Positions 14,868 to 22,613 of a DNA stretch of 36,369 bases are shown here, one piece after another. A model generated the notes under the pieces. That model saw only the letters and a program-made list of their open reading frames with translations. It was not told where the DNA came from and made no database searches. The first letter of the stretch is position 1, and every line of letters begins with the position of its first letter. Source of the stretch: RGIG1681 sp045596905. GTDB lineage: Bacteria > Bacillota > Clostridia > Christensenellales > UBA1242. The stretch lies in NCBI GenBank assembly GCA_045596905.1, contig JAZODG010000031.1, forward strand, positions 1 to 36,369, in the 5' to 3' direction. The translations under genes and the position numbers were made by a program.

Positions 14868-17800
14868 ACTGACAATTGAAGGCTTGAATAGTTTTGAGTC
14901 AAAGCAAGTTTTAGACTTTAGCGAACTTGCTGGTGGCGTGTTCGGTATTTTTGGAAAAACCGGTAGTGGAAAATCAACAATACTTGACGCTATCACACTT
15001 TCGCTTTATGGCAAAGTTGAAAGAACAAAACAAAATATTGATTTTATTAACACAAAAAGCTCAAAAGCTGTTGTGTCATTTGATTTTGAAATTTTCATCT
15101 CTGGCGAAAATAAGAGATATGAAATTACAAGAACTTTCTCAAGAAAGAAAAACGGTAAAGACCTTGATTCTAGTGCTGAACTTTATGAGATTGTTGGAGA
15201 AAACAAAAACCTTATTGAAGAAGGACAAACAAAAGTTAATGACAAGATTTTTGGAATCATTGGTTTAGGCGTTAACGAATTTGAAAAATGTATTGCTCTT
15301 CCACAAGGCGAATTTGCAGCATTTTTGCAAGCAAAACCAAGTGAAAGAACTGAACTTATGAGCAATATCTTCAACCTTTCAAGATATGGCGAAACATTAT
15401 CAAATAACGTGAAGGCAAAACTTGCAGAGTTTGACAAACAAGTTTCGGTTTTGTCTGCTAGCAGCGAAATGGTGGAGTATGCAACTGACGAAAAGGTTGC
15501 TGAGTCAAAAACTGCTCTTGATGAATCAAAAACTGTTTATGATGAAAAATCTGCAACATTAAAAGAAACATCAGAAACATGGGCAAAACTTAAACAAACC
15601 CATGAAAAGCTTGGAAATTTAAAAAATATTAAACAAGAACTTGATAATCTTGAAAAAACAAAATGCGATATTGACAAGCTTCAAAAGGAAATCACAAAGA
15701 GTCAAATTGCAAATATCTTAAAGTCTGATTACAACAAATTAAAAAGAGATGAGTCAGACATAAAAGAACTCAGCGAAAAACTTGCGAACTTAAATGAGCT
15801 TAAACTCCAAAAGTCAAGCGACCTTTCGCAAGCAGAAAATGAATATTTGAATCTTAAAGCAAACTATGATTCAACAATTTTGGAATACAAAACAAAAATA
15901 ACTAGACTTCAAGAACTTTCACACTGCGACGCAGAAATCAAAGCTAATACTGAAAAGAAACTGGAAGCTGAAAAACAAGTTGCTCTCAAAGAACAAGAAA
16001 AAGCTGCAGAACAAGAAAATAACGCTTATCTTGAATCTGATATTTCAAAACTTCAAGAAAAAATTGACGAAATTGATGAATATATCAACTCAAACAAAGC
16101 CGATGTTGAGCTCACCTATGCCCTTGAACAAACTAAAGGCATTGAAAGTGAACTCATATTAATCGACGATATGTACGCAAGAGTTGAAGCTCTCATCGAC
16201 CAAACCAATATCGATTTGAAAGTGGTTCAAGCTGAATATAACGAAGCAATTGCAAACGAAAGAGTGCACCATGAGCAAAGAGAGAAAATTGAAGATTCAA
16301 TCGGTGTTGCTTTTGAAGATATCGACTCAACTGACTTTAGCAAACTTCGCAGCTGTGACAAACAACTTGAAGGTATGAACGAAGTAAAAACAAGCATCGA
16401 CAGACTTGATGAACTCATTGGCAAACTTTCATTTGAAAATGAAACAAAACTCAATATTATCACTCAAGCTGAAAACGAAGTTTTTGCAAATCAACAAAGT
16501 CTCTCAAATATTGAAACATCTATTTCAAAAAAAGAAATTGAACTTTCTGCACTTCAAACAGAAAGAGAAGAACTTCTTGGCGAAAATGTTATTTCGATGA
16601 TTTCTGAGCATCTTAATGTTGGCGACACCTGCCCTGTTTGTATGTCAGAAGTCGCTCAAAAAGTGTATGGCGAAAAGAATAGCCTTGGTGCAATTGAAGG
16701 TGAAATTGAAAAATGCAAAACTGAAATCAGAAACCTTAGATTTGAAAGAGACAAGGTTTTTGCATCAATGGTGTCACTCAAATCAAGAGTTGAATTTGAG
16801 AAAAATCAAATTGAAAACAACACTATTGAAATGAAAGTTATGCATGACAAAAAGCGTTCACTTTATCAAAGATTTGTTGATGACAATGAAAGCAGCGCAG
16901 AAAACTTCTCTAATCTATATTCGCTTATTGAATCAACAATTGATAGTCTTGAACAGCTCATTGACCTTCAAGACAAGGTTCGTGCAGAAGAAAAGGCTGC
17001 CTTAATCAAAAAGACTCAAGCCGGAACAAAAATCACGGTTTACAAAGCATACTCAGAAAGCCTTATTGATTTGTTGTATGACCTTCAAAAGAAAAAGGCA
17101 GAACGTGATTTTGTTATCATGAATGTTCATGAAAAATACACTAATCTTGCAGAGTTCAAAAAACAAATTGCCGAAGGCAAAAATTTGGAACTTGCAATTG
17201 ATGCTAAAAAAGAAGCCCGTGCAGAGCTTAAAGATAAACAATTTGAACTTATGTCTGAAAAATCAAAATCTGATTTAAAGATTGCTTCAATCATAGCTGA
17301 AATTAATCTTTTGAATGAAAAGATTATTGGCTATAACAAAGCCATTGCAGATGCAAAAACAAAAATGTTTTCTTATGGTGTTCCCGACGGAGTTATGGTT
17401 GCTGAAGAACAAAGAGAAACAGAAAAAGCAATCTCTGAATTGACTGCGCTTTATAATGAAAAACAGTCAACTTTTGAAACCTGCAAAGAAGCTCTTTCAA
17501 GGGTTGAAAATGATTATACAATCAGCTCTTCAATCTTAACTTCAAAAGAAACAGAATTAAAAACACTCACAGCAAAAGTTAATCAATCACTCGAGCTCAA
17601 TGAGTTCTCTGGATATGAAGAACTTGAAAACTGTTTTGCAGACTCAAGCGTGCTCAAACTTAAACAAGAAAAAGTTAATGCATATAATGATTCATTCAGA
17701 GTTCTTTCATCTCAAAAAGAAGCAATCGAAAAAGAAAACCATGCTCCAGTTGACGAAAACGAAATCAAAGAACTTGAAACAACCATTAATGGTTTGAATG

Positions 17801-18420
17801 AAGAAGTTAAAATACTTTCTGAAACCGTTGGAAAACTCTCAGCAGAGTTTGAACGCATTTCTTCAGACAATGCAAAACTCAAAGAATTTACATCTAACCT
17901 TGCCGAAAGCAAGAAACAATATGACCTTGCAAAAGAACTTTCTTCAGTTTTGCGTGGCAAAGCCCTTGCTGAATATGTTTGTGAAGACTATTTAACAAGA
18001 ATCACTGACAGTGCAAACGAAAAACTTGAAATTTTAATGGACGGCAGATATACACTCAAGTTTGAAAATAAAGAGTTCTTTGTTGAAGACAACTTCAACG
18101 ATGGCAAAACCCGTCCAGCAAACACACTTTCAGGTGGTGAAACATTTATAGTGAGCTTGTCACTTGCGCTTTCAATTTCTGATGCAATTGCAATGCTTTC
18201 ATCAAGAAGCATGGATTTCTTCTTCTTGGACGAAGGCTTTGGAACCCTTGACAGTGAACTTTGTTCGATTGTTGTTAACTCACTTTATAAACTTGAAAGT
18301 CAAAACCTTAAAATTGGTCTCATCTCACACGTTTCAGAGCTTGCCGACTCAATCAAAAATAAGGTTATTGTCACCAAGGATATTGGTGGAACAAAACTTA
18401 AAATTGAACACAGCTTATAA
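14854..18420 (+). CDS. sbcC: Exonuclease SbcCD, ATPase subunit
   Basis: Rad50-type SMC-like ATPase, 1188 residues. Walker A GKTGSGKS is near residue 35 and a Q-loop ALPQGEFAAFL near 150. Two long coiled-coil arms flank a zinc hook CPVC at Cys593-Cys596, exactly mid-protein. The C-terminal ATPase half has the signature LSGGETF and Walker B FFFLDEGFGTLD. A first ATG at 14848 abuts the AAAGGAG site; the ATG at 14854, 6 nt away, is preferred. The coding overlap with sbcD implies one operon. A terminator follows. Confidence 0.96.
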   Translation: MRPIKLTIEGLNSFESKQVLDFSELAGGVFGIFGKTGSGKSTILDAITLSLYGKVERTKQNIDFINTKSSKAVVSFDFEIFISGENKRYEITRTFSRKKNGKDLDSSAELYEIVGENKNLIEEGQTKVNDKIFGIIGLGVNEFEKCIALPQGEFAAFLQAKPSERTELMSNIFNLSRYGETLSNNVKAKLAEFDKQVSVLSASSEMVEYATDEKVAESKTALDESKTVYDEKSATLKETSETWAKLKQTHEKLGNLKNIKQELDNLEKTKCDIDKLQKEITKSQIANILKSDYNKLKRDESDIKELSEKLANLNELKLQKSSDLSQAENEYLNLKANYDSTILEYKTKITRLQELSHCDAEIKANTEKKLEAEKQVALKEQEKAAEQENNAYLESDISKLQEKIDEIDEYINSNKADVELTYALEQTKGIESELILIDDMYARVEALIDQTNIDLKVVQAEYNEAIANERVHHEQREKIEDSIGVAFEDIDSTDFSKLRSCDKQLEGMNEVKTSIDRLDELIGKLSFENETKLNIITQAENEVFANQQSLSNIETSISKKEIELSALQTEREELLGENVISMISEHLNVGDTCPVCMSEVAQKVYGEKNSLGAIEGEIEKCKTEIRNLRFERDKVFASMVSLKSRVEFEKNQIENNTIEMKVMHDKKRSLYQRFVDDNESSAENFSNLYSLIESTIDSLEQLIDLQDKVRAEEKAALIKKTQAGTKITVYKAYSESLIDLLYDLQKKKAERDFVIMNVHEKYTNLAEFKKQIAEGKNLELAIDAKKEARAELKDKQFELMSEKSKSDLKIASIIAEINLLNEKIIGYNKAIADAKTKMFSYGVPDGVMVAEEQRETEKAISELTALYNEKQSTFETCKEALSRVENDYTISSSILTSKETELKTLTAKVNQSLELNEFSGYEELENCFADSSVLKLKQEKVNAYNDSFRVLSSQKEAIEKENHAPVDENEIKELETTINGLNEEVKILSETVGKLSAEFERISSDNAKLKEFTSNLAESKKQYDLAKELSSVLRGKALAEYVCEDYLTRITDSANEKLEILMDGRYTLKFENKEFFVEDNFNDGKTRPANTLSGGETFIVSLSLALSISDAIAMLSSRSMDFFFLDEGFGTLDSELCSIVVNSLYKLESQNLKIGLISHVSELADSIKNKVIVTKDIGGTKLKIEHSL

Positions 18421-18425
18421 AATCG

Positions 18426-18454
18426 AAGGATTAACAGTTGTTAATCCTTTTTTT
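18426..18454 (+). terminator. Rho-independent terminator after sbcC
   Basis: A 10-bp stem (AAGGATTAAC / GTTAATCCTT) with an AGTT loop is followed by a T-run, six bases beyond the sbcC stop. Confidence 0.9.
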
Positions 18455-18534
18455 GTGGAAAGGCATTATTTGCGATTTTTTCGCATTTTACAAGATTTTT
18501 TGTAAATTAATCCACAAGTTTTCGCTCATTTTTA

Positions 18535-18563
18535 TTGACATAAGATTGCATTTATGCAATAAT
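18535..18563 (+). promoter_or_regulatory. Strong promoter of the unassigned three-gene operon
   Basis: TTGACA, a 17-nt spacer and AATAAT with TG one base before it (extended -10). The predicted start is near 18570, giving a leader of about 50 nt before the AAGGAG at 18607-18612. It overlaps an inverted repeat. Confidence 0.8.
18545..18560. promoter_or_regulatory. Candidate operator: perfect inverted repeat inside the promoter
   Basis: ATTGCAT-TT-ATGCAAT, 7-bp perfect arms around 2 nt. It lies in the spacer and covers the extended -10. A protein bound here would block polymerase. No regulator gene is adjacent, so the binding factor is unknown; the repeat could be chance in AT-rich DNA. Confidence 0.45.
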
Positions 18564-18620
18564 TACATTATCATACAAAAATATTGTACTCTAAAGCTAC
18601 AATGAAAAGGAGATATTTCT

Positions 18621-19985
18621 ATGGCAATGCAAGCAATTAGTTCTGATGCAATGAAGTCAAAAACCATTCGTTGCTTAAAAACATCTGCAAATGCTCTTGA
18701 TAAGATCATTAAAGATGAAGAGAACGCAATCGTGCCTGATCAAGACATGATCAACAAACTCAAAAACACAAAAAATCAAATCCAAACAACCACAACAAAG
18801 GCCGAAAAACTTTACAACCAAGTTAAAGCTAAAGACCCTTCTTTGCTTACACATTCAAAAGATGATTACAGCCTTAACAATCTTATTGACCTTGCGAAGA
18901 AAGCTTCAAAAGGCGACAAAGATGAACTTAGTGCAATCAACGCTGAATATGAACAAGCAGACCTTTCTACTGAAGAAATTCAAGATAGAACAGCAAAAGA
19001 TTGGCTCAAGCAACTTGCTCACGGAACATGCTTTAAAGGTTTGAAAGTTAGCTCACTTCTTTTGGGTGTAGGTGCAACAAGTATTGCTCTTGGCGCTATG
19101 GGAACAAGCATCTTGGGTATTCTTGGTTCTGTTGCAACATTTGCATTCACAGCAAGCCCTGTTGGTGCAATCTTAGCAGTTGCAGGTTTGGCACTCAAAC
19201 TTGGACCAAAGATCGCAGCAACACTTAACAAATACGCTCACGGAAAAGAAAATGTTGATAACCTTGAAAACTTGATCCAACATGGTGACAGCACAGTTTA
19301 CTTAGGACAACCTTCTGGTGGTCAACCTTCAGGTGACGGCCCTTCAGGCGACGGTCCTTCAGGTGATGGCCCTTCAGGCGACGATCCTTCAGGCGGTAGA
19401 CGTCCAAGAAAACCAAAGGTTGAATTTAAACCTACAGAAGATCAACTTAAACTTTGTGAAGAATATAAAGGTGTTTCAGTAGCCGAAGTTGAAGTTGCTA
19501 TTAGAACTGGAAAATTTGTAGATGGAAAATTGGTTGACTTCAAAAACGACCTTCCTGGTGCAACATTGAATGGTTTAACTAAAGAACAATTGGAACAAAT
19601 TAAAGAAGCAAAAACTGTTTCTGCTTTATCTAACAGTGCGAAATTAAGTGTTGAAGATAGAACAACTCAATCAACAGATAAAGTAAAGAAAGTTACTGCG
19701 AGTCTTTCAAGACTTACACCTGAAAGAATTGGTAAATTTATTGATGCACTTTGTGCAGAAGGCGATGAACGTAAAGTTGATGGAAAAGCTAGTGATATTA
19801 TTAAGAATGCTGTCGGTCTAGACAGAGACGATCCAAATGCTATGGAAGTTCTTGACATGTTAATGCTTTTGAAGTTTAAGAAAGAAAAACAAAAGGAATT
19901 TGAAGAACAACTTGCTGCTGAAGAAGCTGCAAGAGCTGAAGAAGCTGCAAGAGCTGCTGAAGAAGCTGGTAGAACATCTGAGTAA
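18621..19985 (+). CDS. Unassigned membrane-hairpin protein with PSG repeats (454 aa)
   Basis: No family recognised. Layout: residues 1-130 charged and helical, coiled-coil-like; about 144-192 two hydrophobic segments rich in Gly/Ala/Ser, consistent with a membrane hairpin; 229-258 six tandem pentapeptides of the form x-x-P-S-G; then a basic patch RRPRKPK; then a helical C-terminal domain (about 265-430) ending in a Glu/Ala/Arg repeat (EEAARAEEAARAAEEAGR). There is no signal peptide. The RBS AAGGAGA is 8 nt from the ATG. It heads an operon with two small acidic helical proteins, under a near-consensus promoter, so it is probably abundant. A membrane-anchored scaffold or envelope protein is a guess; a pore-forming or toxin-like role cannot be excluded. 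Confidence 0.85.
   Translation: MAMQAISSDAMKSKTIRCLKTSANALDKIIKDEENAIVPDQDMINKLKNTKNQIQTTTTKAEKLYNQVKAKDPSLLTHSKDDYSLNNLIDLAKKASKGDKDELSAINAEYEQADLSTEEIQDRTAKDWLKQLAHGTCFKGLKVSSLLLGVGATSIALGAMGTSILGILGSVATFAFTASPVGAILAVAGLALKLGPKIAATLNKYAHGKENVDNLENLIQHGDSTVYLGQPSGGQPSGDGPSGDGPSGDGPSGDDPSGGRRPRKPKVEFKPTEDQLKLCEEYKGVSVAEVEVAIRTGKFVDGKLVDFKNDLPGATLNGLTKEQLEQIKEAKTVSALSNSAKLSVEDRTTQSTDKVKKVTASLSRLTPERIGKFIDALCAEGDERKVDGKASDIIKNAVGLDRDDPNAMEVLDMLMLLKFKKEKQKEFEEQLAAEEAARAEEAARAAEEAGRTSE
19305..19394 (+). repeat. Six tandem 15-bp units encoding x-x-Pro-Ser-Gly
   Basis: Six in-frame copies: two GQPSG (as GQPSG-GQPSG), three DGPSG and one DDPSG. Synonymous third positions vary between copies (ggc/ggt, gac/gat), so the array is not freshly duplicated. 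The protein stretch would be flexible and acidic, a likely linker between the membrane hairpin and the C-terminal domain. Confidence 0.9.
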
Positions 19986-20029
19986 TCTATCACTTTTTAT
20001 CAAAAGTATAAATTAATAAGGAGATAAAA

Positions 20030-20239
20030 ATGATTTATATAACAGAAAACGAAGCATTATTAAATAATGAATCTAGCGAATCAGAACAACCTGCACCAGT
20101 GGTAGAAAAAGTTTCATTGGAAGAAATTAGAGACGTTCAACAAGCTGGTGAAATTGAAGATGTTGCTGAAATTGTAAAAGAATATTTAGAATTAACACCT
20201 GAAGAAAGAGAAGCTGTTAGAAGAGAACTTTTTAAATAA
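20030..20239 (+). CDS. Small acidic helical protein (69 aa), second gene of the unassigned operon
   Basis: No family recognised. The first 20 residues are Asn/Ser/Glu-rich and probably flexible; the rest is a predicted helix-rich, strongly acidic segment ending with LTPEEREAVRRELFK. AAGGAG lies 6 nt before the ATG. It follows the 454-residue gene by 44 nt with no terminator between, and precedes the 163-residue gene by 16 nt. A binding partner of one of its neighbours is the simplest reading. Confidence 0.8.
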   Translation: MIYITENEALLNNESSESEQPAPVVEKVSLEEIRDVQQAGEIEDVAEIVKEYLELTPEEREAVRRELFK

Positions 20240-20255
20240 GATTAGGAGAAAATAA

Positions 20256-20747
20256 ATGGAAAATAATCAAACACAACTTCTTACTGAAGAAGATTTTGAA
20301 AAATTAAAACAAAAAGGTTTAACAGATGAAGAACTTGCAAATTTGAAAGAATCTCTTGATCTTGTTGAGCTTGCAAATCAACTTCCTGATGATGTGACTG
20401 AACTTTTAAATAAAATTGAAAACTATTTCCCAAAAGATAATGTTGGTCAAACAGTTGATATGTTCATGCAACTTCCTGAAAAGGATCCTGAATTTTTCAA
20501 ACAAATCATAAGCTTGCAAGCATTTTTGGGAACAATTGATTCACCAATTGAAGAAACACATGTTGGCGACGCTCTCAGACAAATCAATGAAGCTGAAACA
20601 GCTGAAGACAAAGCTCAGCTCACAAGTGAACTTTTCACAAGAATCAAAAAATTGAATCCAGAATCAAAAGCAGTGTTCTTGAGTGAAATGCAATCACTTT
20701 CAGTTGATGAAAAGAAACAATTGCTTACTATTTTGAATAATAAATAA
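20256..20747 (+). CDS. Acidic all-helical protein (163 aa), third gene of the unassigned operon
   Basis: No family recognised. Soluble, without Cys or Trp, and built of short amphipathic helices: LTEEDFEKLKQKGLTDEELA, then LPDDVTELLNKIENYF, then a Phe-rich centre, ending LSVDEKKQLLTILNNK. The L-(T/S)-x-(D/E)-E helix-start pattern recurs in this protein and resembles the ends of the two preceding gene products (LTPEEREAV, LTPERIGKF), which hints at related helical units but is too short to prove homology. TTAGGAG lies 7 nt upstream. A terminator follows. Confidence 0.82.
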   Translation: MENNQTQLLTEEDFEKLKQKGLTDEELANLKESLDLVELANQLPDDVTELLNKIENYFPKDNVGQTVDMFMQLPEKDPEFFKQIISLQAFLGTIDSPIEETHVGDALRQINEAETAEDKAQLTSELFTRIKKLNPESKAVFLSEMQSLSVDEKKQLLTILNNK

Positions 20748-20752
20748 TCAAT

Positions 20753-20784
20753 AAAAAAGAATGACAATTAGTCATTCTTTTTTT
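20753..20784. terminator. Bidirectional terminator between the unassigned operon and the double GT8 gene
   Basis: A 13-bp stem (AAAAAAGAATGAC / GTCATTCTTTTTT) with a 5-nt loop and T-runs on both strands lies between convergent genes. It reaches the stop codon of the GT8 gene. Confidence 0.9.
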
Positions 20785-22504
20785 ATACCTTTTTTATATT
20801 TGGGTTATCATGATATTCTTTAATATTTGTCAATTTTGCAGATTTAAAGAAGTATTTTTGATGAATATTTAGTTCTTTAACATTCCATGGTTTATTTTTT
20901 CCAGGATAATGTAAAATAATTGGAGCTGTTCGCCTAATTTCATCATAATCTTTCATTAAATAAACATTATAATAATTATGGTTATCTGGCATGAACAAAA
21001 CATCATCTTTACTGCAAAGCTTATTTAATAAATCTTGATCAGGAAAATATAGTTTTAATGATTTTATCAAGCTAAAAATCTTTTCTTCACTCCACACTTC
21101 CCTAATCTTTTTTAAATTAAATAACAACACACCCGAACTAAAGTAATCATGGTCAAAATTATTATCTTTGCATGAATTTTTTATTTTGTCGTATTCAAAA
21201 CGCCATGGTTCTCTTCTAGCGGATAATACATAGTTTTGAATGTCTGGTTTATAGACTTCAGCTATATCTCCCATCGCTAATGTATCAACATCTACATATA
21301 AGATTTTATCCATCTCTTTTGGCAAATATTTAAAACTCAAAACCCTTAAATACATATCAACGGTCCAATAAGAACATTCAGTTTTAAGTTCTGGTAAACT
21401 GCAAATTTGAACACTTGTTTCAATATTCAAATATTTCATCGATTTATTGATTGATTCTATTGAATCTTCAGAAATATTTGTGCTTAACACAAACAATTTT
21501 ATTTTGTTTCTATTATATTGTCTAATTGAATACATAAGGTTAATCATTGGATTAACATAACCATCATTAATACAACACAACAAGTTAATTGTTTCCTCAT
21601 CATTTTTTGAATACTCAATATTTTTTTCAAGTCTATCCTTAAAATATTCACCTGGACAATATTCCGCCAAATGAGTTAAAGCAGCACATTCATAAAACAA
21701 TCTAACATGTGGTTTCTCAAAATATCTTTCAATCCATGGTTTTCTGTGGCAAATAAAATGAATAATACTTGGATCAAAAACTTCTAAACATTTTTCATCT
21801 ACAAGCATATGCCAACTTTGAAAATTGTATTTATAAGGAACAAACAAAATATCTTTTTCTTCACAAAGCATATTGAAAAGATCTTGGTCAGGATATAATA
21901 ACTCATTATTTTGAATAACTTTATTTATTTTTTCATATGACCAATCTTCTCTTTGTTTTTTTAGATTCAAAATAAGCATTCCAGAATTAAAATAATCATG
22001 TTTAATGCCCAGCTTTTTTCTTCTTCCAAAAACCATTGAGTGATTTACATCAATATCAATAGACGCTGCCAAATATTTGCCGTTTATGTCAAAATTATAT
22101 ATGTTGGAAATATTATTCAGATTTAACATATCAGAGTCTAAATATAACACTTTATCTACTTCTTTTGGCATAAATTCAAAAGCGAAAACTTTTAAATAAA
22201 CATCTAGTGACCATTTGCTGGAATGAGTGTCATAATTTGGAAGTGAAACAACCTTGATTGTTGGAGAGATATTCAAATATTTCATTTTTTCATTAATCAA
22301 ATCGATTGAATAGTCGGATAATTTTGTTGATAAAACATAAAGGTTAATTGGCGAACCACAAAAATGCCTAATTGAATACATTAAGTTTATCATTGGATTG
22401 ACAAATTTATCATTAACGCAGCATAAAAGATTAATTGGTTCTTCAGTGCTGAACTTTGATTCTAAAATTTTTTCAAGTAGTTGAGATTCTGTAAAAACTG
22501 GCAT
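20783..22504 (-). CDS. Double-domain family 8 glycosyltransferase (573 aa)
   Basis: Two complete GT8 domains in one chain, residues about 24-300 and 305-573, clearly an internal duplication: both begin INLLCC(V/I)ND followed by NPMINLMYSIR, and both keep the metal-binding DxD (Asp123/Asp125 and Asp405/Asp407), the (N/S)SGxLxxNLKK element and a PDQDL(F/L)N motif. The C-terminal HxxGxxKPW motif is HYPGKNKPW in domain 2 but HFICHRKPW in domain 1, where the Gly is lost. Domain 1 may therefore differ in substrate. The ATG has TAGGAGA 8 nt upstream. Single-gene unit between two terminators. Probably adds two sugars to, or polymerises, a surface glycan; donor unknown. Confidence 0.92.
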   Translation of the reverse strand: MPVFTESQLLEKILESKFSTEEPINLLCCVNDKFVNPMINLMYSIRHFCGSPINLYVLSTKLSDYSIDLINEKMKYLNISPTIKVVSLPNYDTHSSKWSLDVYLKVFAFEFMPKEVDKVLYLDSDMLNLNNISNIYNFDINGKYLAASIDIDVNHSMVFGRRKKLGIKHDYFNSGMLILNLKKQREDWSYEKINKVIQNNELLYPDQDLFNMLCEEKDILFVPYKYNFQSWHMLVDEKCLEVFDPSIIHFICHRKPWIERYFEKPHVRLFYECAALTHLAEYCPGEYFKDRLEKNIEYSKNDEETINLLCCINDGYVNPMINLMYSIRQYNRNKIKLFVLSTNISEDSIESINKSMKYLNIETSVQICSLPELKTECSYWTVDMYLRVLSFKYLPKEMDKILYVDVDTLAMGDIAEVYKPDIQNYVLSARREPWRFEYDKIKNSCKDNNFDHDYFSSGVLLFNLKKIREVWSEEKIFSLIKSLKLYFPDQDLLNKLCSKDDVLFMPDNHNYYNVYLMKDYDEIRRTAPIILHYPGKNKPWNVKELNIHQKYFFKSAKLTNIKEYHDNPNIKKV

Positions 22505-22580
22505 AAATTTTCTCCTAATATTCGTGATTTTATATTACAATAATCATGATAACAAAATCAAATATTTTTTATTGCAACAA

Positions 22581-22608
22581 AAAAGTTGAGCAGATTTGCT
22601 CAACTTTT
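22581..22608 (-). terminator. Rho-independent terminator after gyrA
   Basis: A 12-bp stem (AAAAGTTGAGCA / TGCTCAACTTTT) with a GATT loop, flanked by T-runs on each strand, 5 nt past the gyrA stop. It can also insulate the double GT8 promoter region. Confidence 0.88.
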
Positions 22609-22613
22609 GTTTT

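Noticed and set aside
18454..18516. Two DnaA-box-like sites (TAATCCACA at 18508-18516; CTTTCCACA on the minus strand at 18455-18463)
   Set aside because: One has a mismatch and the other two, they are 45 bp apart, and no unwinding tract or origin gene adjoins them. Not enough to call an origin.
19305..19394. CRISPR-like short repeats
   Set aside because: The 15-bp units are in frame, contiguous without spacers, and encode the xxPSG linker; they are a coding repeat.
20805..22547. ATCATGAT palindromes at both ends of the double GT8 gene as possible insertion-site repeats
   Set aside because: Eight-base palindrome common in AT-rich DNA; the left copy is inside the coding region and there are no terminal inverted repeats or target duplications.
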